A stretch of DNA of 8,189 bases from an uncultured Planctomycetota bacterium. GTDB taxonomy: Bacteria; Planctomycetota; Planctomycetia; Pirellulales; Thermoguttaceae. Positions within the stretch are counted from its first letter, which is position 1. Each line of letters begins with the position of its first letter. Where the stretch lies: NCBI GenBank assembly GCA_902797455.1, contig CADBTE010000195.1, forward strand, positions 1 through 8,189. The letters run 5' to 3'. The notes under the pieces were generated by a model that was not told the origin of the DNA, ran no database searches, and was given only the letters and a program-made list of their open reading frames with translations. A program made the position numbers and the translations under genes. Below, one piece after another: positions 1-6,368 of the stretch.

Positions 1-1120
1 CCACAAAGGGGACCTTCTTTTTGGCGATATGGAACGGCAGCGATCCGGCCAGGTTCGCCTTGGCGCGAAGGAACTTGACGTTCATCATGTGAACGGCGAT
101 GCTCCCCGCCCAAATCTCCAGCGACCCGTCGGGCTTGCGGCGCGCTCCCGCGTCGTCGGGCAGGTCGCTGTACTCGATCACGTGGAGACGTCCGTCGACC
201 ATCACCATATTGCCGACGCGGTCTTTCGGGTGAACCTTGCGCACCACCTGGCTGGAGAACTCGGACCGGCTGAGAATATGGTAACCGATGAACTCCGGCG
301 AGGCGATATCGATGATCGGGTTGTCGATCTGGAAGTAGAAGATCTCTTCGATACCGCGGCTTTCCATGTCGGCGAGAACCCCCTCTTCGCGGGATTTCTC
401 GGACCAGGCGTCGGGAGCCGGAGCGTTGGCGCAGGCCAGGAAACCGCCATGCCCGTCGGGGCTTTTGGCGACTTCCCACTTCTGGCGCAGAAGAATTTTT
501 CCGTCTTCAAAGCGAACCGAGGGCATCGTCCCCTGGCAGAAGATGAGGACATCCTCATCGGGGAGGCCGAAATTTTTATGCTCGCGGAAAAAGACGATCG
601 TCTCGTCGTGCGTGGCGGGGGAAGTCTGAATCAGGAACGGAATGCGGGTATTGTACTTGCGCGCGACGGCGCGGATGCGCTCGACGTGGATCTGGAACAG
701 CGACGCGTTCGACAGCGGCCCGATCGGGTAGAACCCCTTGGCGTGGGGAAAATCGAGCCGCGTCCCCTGTCCGCCGGCGACCACCGCCACGGCGATTCGC
801 CCGTGGCGCAGCATTCCCTCGCCGATCTCGCGGGCCTCGTAGGGATCGTATTGGCTGTCGGGGAACGGCGGGGTATCGACCCGTTCACGAAGATCGCTCA
901 AACGGAACGAAACCGGCTCGCTGCAGCGGTACGCCATTTGAGACGATTCGGGGATATCGTTGCGATGCTGGAAAAGCCGCTGAATCTGCTCGAAGTCTAC
1001 CCGATTGATTTCACCTTCGAGAAACGCTTTTTGCTCTTCGGTCAGCTCGTCCCAGAAAGTCAGAAGCTGCTCTTGCCCATAGGCGCGAAGCTTGTTTTCG
1101 ATGATACCTTTGGTATCCAT
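1..1120 (-). CDS. UDPGP-family nucleotidyltransferase, UAP1-like (3' end cut by window edge)
   Basis: Expected to transfer a uridylyl group from UTP to a sugar 1-phosphate, most likely N-acetylglucosamine 1-phosphate or glucose 1-phosphate, in the cytoplasm for envelope precursors. The 373 visible residues match the eukaryote-type UDP-GlcNAc pyrophosphorylase pattern. An N-terminal helical region carries GQEQLLTFWDEL (15-26). The nucleotide-binding loop is AGGQGTRL (115-122) with Lys128. It is followed by LFQIHVERI (141-149), PFLIQTSPATHDET (161-174), a PDGHGG loop (221-226) and QIDNP (264-268). The last visible stretch, LPFHIAKKKVPF, also fits the family, so perhaps 90-120 residues are missing beyond the edge. 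The loop reads GTRLD..HAKG where the family usually has GTRLG..xPKG, so two consensus positions differ while the Lys is kept. The ATG at 1118-1120 has AGGGA seven bases upstream and its own promoter-like sequence. The family is clear; sugar specificity cannot be told. Confidence 0.9.
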   Translation of the reverse strand, partial: MDTKGIIENKLRAYGQEQLLTFWDELTEEQKAFLEGEINRVDFEQIQRLFQHRNDIPESSQMAYRCSEPVSFRLSDLRERVDTPPFPDSQYDPYEAREIGEGMLRHGRIAVAVVAGGQGTRLDFPHAKGFYPIGPLSNASLFQIHVERIRAVARKYNTRIPFLIQTSPATHDETIVFFREHKNFGLPDEDVLIFCQGTMPSVRFEDGKILLRQKWEVAKSPDGHGGFLACANAPAPDAWSEKSREEGVLADMESRGIEEIFYFQIDNPIIDIASPEFIGYHILSRSEFSSQVVRKVHPKDRVGNMVMVDGRLHVIEYSDLPDDAGARRKPDGSLEIWAGSIAVHMMNVKFLRAKANLAGSLPFHIAKKKVPFV

Positions 1121-1127
1121 GAAGAAA

Positions 1128-1132
1128 TCCCT
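1128..1132 (-). promoter_or_regulatory. Ribosome binding site of the UDPGP gene
   Basis: The minus strand reads AGGGA, seven bases before the ATG at 1120. It is a partial Shine-Dalgarno match and supports this start. Confidence 0.5.
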
Positions 1133-1170
1133 GCTAAAACACGAACCAAGTGAAACTCCCCCGTCGGTTG

Positions 1171-1199
1171 ATTATAGTCTCAACAGCTAGGGGTTTCAA
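1171..1199 (-). promoter_or_regulatory. Sigma-70-type promoter for the UDPGP gene
   Basis: On the minus strand a -35 box TTGAAA (1194-1199) is followed by a 17-base spacer and a perfect -10 box TATAAT (1171-1176). Transcription would start near 1164, giving a leader of about 45 bases. It lies wholly in the 102-base gap after the protease stop codon. An 8-base palindrome AACCGGTT (1198-1205) touches the upstream edge of the -35 box and could be an operator half, though an 8-mer is weak evidence. Spacing and box quality make this the best promoter in the window. Confidence 0.75.
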
Positions 1200-1222
1200 C
1201 CGGTTTCGCGCCTCCCCCCCGC

Positions 1223-3316
1223 TTAACCGAAACTCGGCATCGGGCACTCGAAATAGGCGGAGACGATTCGGATCAGCTCCCCTTCCCGCTCGGTGATATA
1301 GCCGTCGGCGGCGATGCATCGGAAGAACGCGTCCAGGAAGCGGCGGCGCAGCTCATCGGTGGTCTCGTCGAGGATCTGAATCGATTTCATTAAGTTGGCG
1401 TGGGTACACTCCTCGGCGCGGAGCAGTTCGGCGTTGATACCGACGGCGCGACAGCCCAGGGAGAACGCGCGCCGCGCTTCGTCGATGTCGTCGCTGCCTG
1501 CGTAGGCGAAGTGGGACATCAGCGTCACGAACGGCTCACGCAGGGCGTGAACCATGTGGCTGTAGCGGTGAACGCGGCGGCTCACCCCGAAGGCGTGATC
1601 CAAGTCGCGGACCAGCGCGGCGTAGACCATAAAACCGAGGGGATGGATTCCGCCGCCGGCACGGATCATTCCGTCGGCCAGCTGGCGGAAGGAGAGGTAT
1701 TCGCGGCGGCCGATGCTCTTGAGCGTCGGATAGGTCAGCTCGACGATGGGGATCACCATTGTCGAGGGAATTTGCGCCGTCAATTGATAGAGCTGATGGG
1801 TTTTGGCCTGGAGCGCCGCCGGGGCGTGGGTGATGAAATAATCCCACTGCCTTTGACGGCGCTGGTCATCCTCGGAAAGGAACAGAGCGCAGACAATCGC
1901 CTCGGCCCCCAGCGGCTCGGCGGCGCAGGAGCGCCAATACCCGGGAATCGCCTCTAAGAGCGACTCGGCGTAGCGCAGCGACTTGGCCGCGGGCTGACCG
2001 ATTCCGTCTAAAAGCGTCTCGGCCACCGCCTCGGGAGAAGCCCCCTCGATGGCGGGGGCACCGGACGGCGGCGCGGCGCTGAAACCGGCCGTCATCTCGG
2101 GGAGAATCGATCCGGCGAGAATCGTCCCCGCGGCCGTACCGGCGGCGCCGGGAACACGCCCGGCCGTAACATCGGGAAGATTTTTGAGCTGTTCGGGAAG
2201 CCGATCGGCGAAAGTCGGCTTTTTGCCGTCTGTATCCTCTTTTTGAAGCGTCATCGGATCGAGCTTCGCCACCTCTTTGGGATAGGTTCCGTCGAACGAC
2301 GGATCGATCCGGCGGATACGTTCCGACAGATCGGGGTGCGAATTGAACAGCCCGGAAAACCCGACCGAGCCAAAAAACATATGAGAGGCCTCGGCCGAAC
2401 CGCTGTTGTGGATTTTGGAGCCGATGTTCGGGCAGCCGATCTTCTTCAGGGCGCTGGCGATTCCCATAGGGTTGCGGGTAAACTGGACCGCCGAGGCGTC
2501 GGCGAGGAACTCACGCTGCCGCGAGATCGCCATGCGGATGAGGTTGCTGAACAACTGGCCGATCAAGCCGATGACCATCAGCGCGACGCCAAACCCCATC
2601 AGGGCCAGACCGATGGACGCGCCGGAATTGTCTTTGTCGCTGCTTCGCCGTTCCCCGCCGAGAAAAGCGGGCCCGATTCGGAAGAAAAACAAGCCGATGA
2701 GCACCATAAACTCCAGCCCAAAGAGAAAACCGATGAGCTTTAAGTTCAAGGCGGTGTCTTGATGAAGGATGTGGCTGAATTCGTGGGCGATCACCCCTTG
2801 AAGTTCCTCACGATTGAGATAGTCGAGCGCCCCGCGGGTCACCGCCACCACCGAGCTGTTCGGCGTAAAGCCGGCGGCGAAGGCGTTGATCGACGGTTCT
2901 TCGCGCAGAACATAGACGTTCGGGATGCGGACCCCCGAGGCCAGCGCCATCTCTTCGACAATGTTCAGCAGGCGGCGCTCGGCGAAATCGGCGTTCCCCT
3001 TGTTGATGCGCGTTCCCCCCAGGGAAAGGGCGACTCCATCCCCCCCGCCCTGTTTGAGCTGGATAATTTTACCGAGCGACACCCCGCCGATGACTAAAAA
3101 AAGAATGATGGAGTCGATCAGCAGCAGCTGGGGATTGAACCAGGCCTCCCTGTAGTCGGACATTCCCTCACCCCCCGCCCCGGCGGCGAAACCGGCGACC
3201 ACGGAATGAACCGCGAGAATCGTGGCAATCATCGCCGCGATATAGAGAAACACCAGCAAACTGGTTCGAGTTTTCGCCTGCTTTTGATGCTCAAAAAAAT
3301 TCATTGTCGCGGCCAT
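1223..3316 (-). CDS. HtpX-like M48 family membrane zinc metalloprotease with long C-terminal extension
   Basis: Integral membrane protease of 697 residues, presumably degrading damaged or unassembled membrane proteins as HtpX does. Four hydrophobic segments are seen at about 19-45, 62-84, 193-213 and 234-260. The zinc site is complete: HEFSH at 178-182 between segments 2 and 3, and the third ligand Glu269 in REFLADASA (268-276). E. coli HtpX is about 290 residues; here an Ala/Pro/Gly-rich linker (about 380-430) leads to a helical domain (about 435-697). The end, with IAADGYITEREGE (668-680) and a CPMP tail, resembles a TerB-like segment. From memory, a long M48 family in Proteobacteria starts MNFFEHQ and ends similarly, often beside LemA; no LemA gene is next to this one here. 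The first ATG (3316) is chosen because AAGGGGG lies four bases upstream; the internal ATG at 3304, which matches the family start, has no ribosome site. The promoter candidate lies 60-88 bases upstream. Confidence 0.92.
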   Translation of the reverse strand: MAATMNFFEHQKQAKTRTSLLVFLYIAAMIATILAVHSVVAGFAAGAGGEGMSDYREAWFNPQLLLIDSIILFLVIGGVSLGKIIQLKQGGGDGVALSLGGTRINKGNADFAERRLLNIVEEMALASGVRIPNVYVLREEPSINAFAAGFTPNSSVVAVTRGALDYLNREELQGVIAHEFSHILHQDTALNLKLIGFLFGLEFMVLIGLFFFRIGPAFLGGERRSSDKDNSGASIGLALMGFGVALMVIGLIGQLFSNLIRMAISRQREFLADASAVQFTRNPMGIASALKKIGCPNIGSKIHNSGSAEASHMFFGSVGFSGLFNSHPDLSERIRRIDPSFDGTYPKEVAKLDPMTLQKEDTDGKKPTFADRLPEQLKNLPDVTAGRVPGAAGTAAGTILAGSILPEMTAGFSAAPPSGAPAIEGASPEAVAETLLDGIGQPAAKSLRYAESLLEAIPGYWRSCAAEPLGAEAIVCALFLSEDDQRRQRQWDYFITHAPAALQAKTHQLYQLTAQIPSTMVIPIVELTYPTLKSIGRREYLSFRQLADGMIRAGGGIHPLGFMVYAALVRDLDHAFGVSRRVHRYSHMVHALREPFVTLMSHFAYAGSDDIDEARRAFSLGCRAVGINAELLRAEECTHANLMKSIQILDETTDELRRRFLDAFFRCIAADGYITEREGELIRIVSAYFECPMPSFG

Positions 3317-3320
3317 AACG

Positions 3321-3327
3321 CCCCCTT
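3321..3327 (-). promoter_or_regulatory. Ribosome binding site deciding the protease start
   Basis: AAGGGGG on the minus strand lies four bases before the ATG at 3316, and 16 bases before the alternative ATG at 3304. The spacing favours the upstream start, adding MAAT to the usual MNFFEHQ beginning. Confidence 0.5.
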
Positions 3328-3375
3328 CGGCAGCTTTCTTTAAGGTAATGCTCCGTACGGTTGTTTCCTCCCGGA

Positions 3376-3404
3376 ATTTTAGCCGAAAAGACCTAAAATC
3401 ACAA
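3376..3404 (-). promoter_or_regulatory. Probable promoter of the M48 protease gene
   Basis: The minus strand shows TTGTGA (3399-3404, 4 of 6 consensus), a 17-base spacer and TAAAAT (3376-3381, 5 of 6). It sits in the 114-base gap after the LysM/YkuD gene and would give a leader of about 50 bases. The spacing equals that of the promoter in front of the UDPGP gene. It is less perfect than that one, so this is a candidate only. Confidence 0.5.
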
Positions 3405-3424
3405 TAGAACAGACTACAGAACAG
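3404..3424 (-). repeat. Short direct repeat just upstream of the protease promoter
   Basis: Two 9-base copies with one mismatch lie 12 bases apart on the plus strand: ATAGAACAG (3404-3412) and ACAGAACAG (3416-3424). They abut the -35 box of the protease promoter. The position suits an activator or repressor binding site, but two short copies could be chance. Confidence 0.3.
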
Positions 3425-3430
3425 CGGACT

Positions 3431-5041
3431 TTAATCGACCAGCGTCACGCTGGCGCCGGTGGGGAGAAGAATATTTAAATGGGCGATATCTTTGTTCGAA
3501 AAAATCAACCCGCCGACCGACGCGTTCTTTCGGCCGATCAGCGTCGGATCGTTTGTCCCCTGCAGACCGAATCCCTGGCCAAGTTCAATCCAGCATGGCC
3601 CCAGCGGGTTGGAGGGATCTCCCCCCGCGACCACTCCCATCGCGTTGGTCGGGGCGATCGGGCCGTGATACTCGGGATTTTGAATCTTTCGCAGGATATT
3701 GTAGGTGCCGCGCATCGCGTCGGCCTTGGCCGTACAGCCGAGTTTAAATCGGCCGGCGTAAAGACCGTTGAAGCGCAATAACAGTTCCATACGGCCGAGC
3801 GAGACCTGAGCGTCGACCGGTCCGCGAATAACCTTCAGCTGTGTCCCCGCGGGAAGGGGGTCGTTCGGGCCGATCTTCAGCTGATTGAGAACCGCCAGAA
3901 ACTCCGGCTCCACCGAGTAGCGCGGCGCGATCGAGGCGAGCGTCTCACTGCTTTGAACCTGATAGCCGGGCTCTAAAAGGAATACCTTGGGATTGTAGAA
4001 GATATCGAACGCCAAACGGTCGAGAACCGTGTAAATTCTCTGACGATCGTTTTCGCCAAGAAGTGTTCCGGATTGATTCAAAATACGATTCAGCTCAAGG
4101 AACGCCTCGAGCTTTCGATCCGGATCGGCGCTCATCGCCAGCGCGGTGTCGAGCCGCTGGGCGACGGTGGAACCGGCCGGTTCCAGCGACGCGCTTTGTG
4201 AGAGCGTCGCGCGATCGGTCACCTCCAAGGGGCGCACCCCCTCGGAGGCCTCGAAGCGCAGCTGCGGCAAGGTGTCGTCCGTGGCCTGAGGCGACTCGCT
4301 GGAGCGCAAAAGCGGCAAAAAACCGGTCGGATCAGCCGCGTTTTGATCACCCTGGGGGAGCGCGGATCCCTGGGTTTCTTCGGTAACCTGGGGAACCAGC
4401 ATCCCCTGCGGGGAGCTGTTCTCCCCGCTGTCGAACCGGGACTGGAGCTTTCGCGCTGCCGGCTGGGGCACCGTGTCGATCGCGGTGGCGGAGACATCCT
4501 GGATAGGGGGGATCCCCGCCAGAGGATTCTCCACCATGGGGAACTCGGCCGCCGGAGGCGCGCTTGGGGGCTCGGCCGGTTCGGGGGAATACTCCCTCGG
4601 CCGGGCCGCGGCCAGGGGGGAGATGAATTCGTAGCTGCTCGAGGAGACGGGAACCTCCGCCGGAACCGTGGTGGCGGGAGGGGGAAGGACCGTATCGGCC
4701 GCCGAAAGTTCCAAAAGGGAACGCCGAGACGGCTGAGCCGCCGGTTCATCTGCCGGCGCCGCCGCCGGCGCGATCGCTTGGGCGGTTTGGCCGGATTCCG
4801 CCGGAAGAGGTTCTAAAGGAGTATTGGGAAGTGACGCGGTCTCACAGGCGTTGATCTGTGTCACCGTCGGGGAGGCGGCGAAACGCTTCGAGATGATTCC
4901 CCGATCGGCCAGAAGGGTACGCACGGGGATCAATCGGGAGGGGAGACTCTCCCACGCCGATTCCGGAAGAACCGTCGCCACGCCGAGAAAGGCAAACGAT
5001 AGGATCGAGACAGATAGTATCCCTTTGATTCCGTTGAACAT
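3431..5041 (-). CDS. Membrane-anchored LysM protein with a catalytically degenerate L,D-transpeptidase (YkuD) domain
   Basis: A 536-residue envelope protein. An N-terminal hydrophobic segment (about 5-26) is a signal peptide or anchor and has no lipobox. It is followed by a Pro/Ala/Ser/Glu-rich low-complexity stretch to about 290, a helical segment (about 292-350), a LysM domain (about 357-405) and a YkuD-like domain (409-535). YkuD landmarks are all recognisable: LLLRFNGLYAGRFKLG, RGTYNI, NPLGPCWIELG and GLQGTNDPTLIG. The catalytic residues are not. The GIHGT histidine is Gln494, and the S/T-H-G-C motif reads Ser508-Val509-Gly510-Gly511. Cys436 and Cys483 lie elsewhere. LysM should bind peptidoglycan; 3-3 crosslinking activity is not expected, so a structural or regulatory role is inferred. 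The start at 5041 has GGGTGA six bases upstream. It lies 149 bases after the reductase gene, and no convincing promoter is visible in that gap. Confidence 0.88.
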   Translation of the reverse strand: MFNGIKGILSVSILSFAFLGVATVLPESAWESLPSRLIPVRTLLADRGIISKRFAASPTVTQINACETASLPNTPLEPLPAESGQTAQAIAPAAAPADEPAAQPSRRSLLELSAADTVLPPPATTVPAEVPVSSSSYEFISPLAAARPREYSPEPAEPPSAPPAAEFPMVENPLAGIPPIQDVSATAIDTVPQPAARKLQSRFDSGENSSPQGMLVPQVTEETQGSALPQGDQNAADPTGFLPLLRSSESPQATDDTLPQLRFEASEGVRPLEVTDRATLSQSASLEPAGSTVAQRLDTALAMSADPDRKLEAFLELNRILNQSGTLLGENDRQRIYTVLDRLAFDIFYNPKVFLLEPGYQVQSSETLASIAPRYSVEPEFLAVLNQLKIGPNDPLPAGTQLKVIRGPVDAQVSLGRMELLLRFNGLYAGRFKLGCTAKADAMRGTYNILRKIQNPEYHGPIAPTNAMGVVAGGDPSNPLGPCWIELGQGFGLQGTNDPTLIGRKNASVGGLIFSNKDIAHLNILLPTGASVTLVD

Positions 5042-5047
5042 ACGCTG

Positions 5048-5053
5048 TCACCC
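5048..5053 (-). promoter_or_regulatory. Ribosome binding site of the LysM/YkuD gene
   Basis: GGGTGA lies six bases before the ATG at 5041 and matches the 3' half of the GGAGGTGA consensus. A second ATG overlapping it (5053-5055) is out of frame with the gene, so the start at 5041 is preferred. Confidence 0.45.
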
Positions 5054-5085
5054 ATGGCCGCGAAAAACGGACACTTCCCCCTTCC

Positions 5086-5105
5086 CCGCGCCGCTTTTCG
5101 CGCGG
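5086..5105 (-). other. GC-rich hairpin in the leader of the LysM/YkuD gene
   Basis: CCGCGC and GCGCGG form a six-pair stem around an eight-base loop, 45 to 64 bases before the start codon. No T-run follows, so it is not a terminator. In GC-rich DNA such a stem may be chance. Confidence 0.25.
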
Positions 5106-5170
5106 ACGCAGGAAAGAGAAAACCGCAACGAATGGGGACAGTAACGTTTTTTTTCAAGGGACGCCAGAGC

Positions 5171-5213
5171 AAAAATAAAAATTCTCGCGTTTACCCTTTG
5201 CGCCGACGGGTAA
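5171..5213 (-). terminator. Weak candidate terminator after the reductase gene
   Basis: On the minus strand TTACCC (5208-5213) pairs with GGGTAA (5191-5196) across an 11-base loop. This stem overlaps the stop codon, and the T-rich stretch AATTTTTATTTTT follows at 5171-5183. The six-pair stem is short and the T-rich run begins seven bases after it, so function is uncertain. Confidence 0.3.
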
Positions 5214-6285
5214 GCCAGCCGTTCTCCAGCCCCCAGGCGGCGGTGGCCGTCAATTCCTCTTGAAGGGTGCCAGAGAAGGTCACGCCGATCCGGCTCGATT
5301 TGCGATCGACACAGAACCACGGTCCCCCAAGGGATTCAACCGTTTTGTCCCAATCCATGGGGGGATGAGCGCCGAGGCGTTTGGCCAGTTCCATCACCGC
5401 GCCGGCCCCTAAAAGACCCAGCGGCGGACAATGGACAAAGCGATAGGGGGAACGCCCGACAGCCTCGTACAGCATTCTCCCAAACTCGGAATACAGCGGT
5501 GTCTCGGGGTGCGTGCCGAAATAGATTCCCCGGCCGGAGCAGCGGCGGGGGAAGGACTTTTCGTCGTCAGCGGCCGCCGTCAGGGAATCCGGTTCCAAGC
5601 GTTCCCCCCGCTGGGCGGCAGCGATGATCAGCTCGACCAGATCTTGTATGTAGATGAAAGAGAACGGATAGTCGTGGTACCCCGGAAGAAGAAAGAAGGG
5701 GTAGTTGAGCGCCATATCGAAAAGGGGAAGCGACAGACGATCCTCCTCGCCGAAAATGATCGCCGGACGGACAATCGTGATCGGCAGACGATCGGCAAAG
5801 CGAACCCACTCTTGTTCCCCGGCGTACTTGCTCTTCCCGTAAGGGGAAACCGGCCGCGCCTGGTGCTGCTCCTCTCGGGGGAGGAAACGCCCCAGACGCG
5901 CGCGATCGGCACGCCGGGTCTTCCAACCGGCCCCGGCGGCCGCCAGCGACGAAATCGAGACCACCGTCGGCGCGCCGCCGGCGCGAAGCAGCGCCTCGCC
6001 CAGGGCGCGGCAGGCGAGCTGATTGACAGTGAAATATTCGCCGCGGCGGCGGGCTCGGGTCAATCCGGCGATATGGATAACGGTGTCGACCCCCTCCACG
6101 GCACGGTCCAAAAAGGAGGGGGAATCGAACGAGCCCTCGCAGAATTCGGCACCGGTACCGGCCAGTACCGAACGATCGGAGCTGGGACGCACCATACACC
6201 GGACAGAACAGCCCAGTTCGGCCAAGCGCCGGACAACATGCCGGCCTACAAATCCTGTCGAACCGGTGACGAATACGTTTTTCAT
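5191..6285 (-). CDS. NAD(P)-dependent epimerase/dehydratase family protein (extended SDR)
   Basis: A cytoplasmic oxidoreductase or epimerase of 364 residues. The Rossmann dinucleotide motif TGSTGFVG (7-14, glycines 8, 11 and 14) opens the protein. It is followed by VIHIAGLTR (69-77), the strand with the catalytic Ser in SISS (110-113), and the YxxxK pair Tyr149/Lys153 in SPYGKSKYAGE. ITIVRPAIIFGEED (169-182) and FIYIQDLVELI (210-220) are typical of the extended class. The C-terminal half has the usual substrate-domain features, including a PLYSEFGRMLYEAVGRSP stretch and a closing ENGWL. Length and order resemble dihydroflavonol-4-reductase-like and nucleotide-sugar epimerase-like proteins; the substrate cannot be read from the sequence. 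The start at 6285 is chosen because GAGGGG lies seven bases upstream and the Rossmann strand begins at residue 3. An in-frame extension to 6579 would run through the terminator and into the preceding gene, with Arg-rich unlikely sequence. The start codon is only 22 bases after that terminator. Confidence 0.88.
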   Translation of the reverse strand: MKNVFVTGSTGFVGRHVVRRLAELGCSVRCMVRPSSDRSVLAGTGAEFCEGSFDSPSFLDRAVEGVDTVIHIAGLTRARRRGEYFTVNQLACRALGEALLRAGGAPTVVSISSLAAAGAGWKTRRADRARLGRFLPREEQHQARPVSPYGKSKYAGEQEWVRFADRLPITIVRPAIIFGEEDRLSLPLFDMALNYPFFLLPGYHDYPFSFIYIQDLVELIIAAAQRGERLEPDSLTAAADDEKSFPRRCSGRGIYFGTHPETPLYSEFGRMLYEAVGRSPYRFVHCPPLGLLGAGAVMELAKRLGAHPPMDWDKTVESLGGPWFCVDRKSSRIGVTFSGTLQEELTATAAWGLENGWLTRRRKG

Positions 6286-6292
6286 TCCGCTT

Positions 6293-6298
6293 CCCCTC
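6293..6298 (-). promoter_or_regulatory. Ribosome binding site fixing the reductase start
   Basis: GAGGGG on the minus strand, seven bases before the ATG at 6285. It sits between the terminator T-run (6307-6311) and the start codon, and rules against the longer upstream reading. Confidence 0.6.
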
Positions 6299-6306
6299 GA
6301 GGTGAG

Positions 6307-6339
6307 AAAAAGGGGGCACCCGGATCTTCCGTGTGCCCC
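6307..6339 (-). terminator. Strong rho-independent terminator after the thioredoxin-like gene
   Basis: On the minus strand GGGGCAC (6333-6339) pairs with GTGCCCC (6313-6319). An inner stem CGGA/TCCG (6328-6331 with 6321-6324) follows across a single A.G mismatch, and the loop is three bases. A C and a run of five T (6307-6311) come next. It begins 29 bases after the stop codon of the upstream gene and ends 22 bases before the ATG of the reductase, so it may also act as an attenuator for the latter. Confidence 0.85.
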
Positions 6340-6368
6340 GTTGAACCGCGTCTGAAACGCTTTGAGAC

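Noticed and set aside
29..1153. A 374-codon open frame on the plus strand
   Set aside because: It is antisense to the UDPGP gene, whose minus-strand protein has clear family motifs. The plus-strand product is Arg/Asp/Gly/Val-rich without recognisable motifs, as expected of a shadow in GC-rich coding DNA.
3302..3304. The internal ATG of the protease, giving the family-like start MNFFEHQ
   Set aside because: The only good ribosome site is 16 bases away from it but four bases from the ATG at 3316. The difference is four residues and cannot be settled here.
5048..5320. Short frames in the gap between the reductase and LysM/YkuD genes
   Set aside because: On both strands these extend into neighbouring genes in the wrong frame and show no motif. 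The 149-base gap holds only the weak terminator, a T-rich stretch and the GC hairpin.
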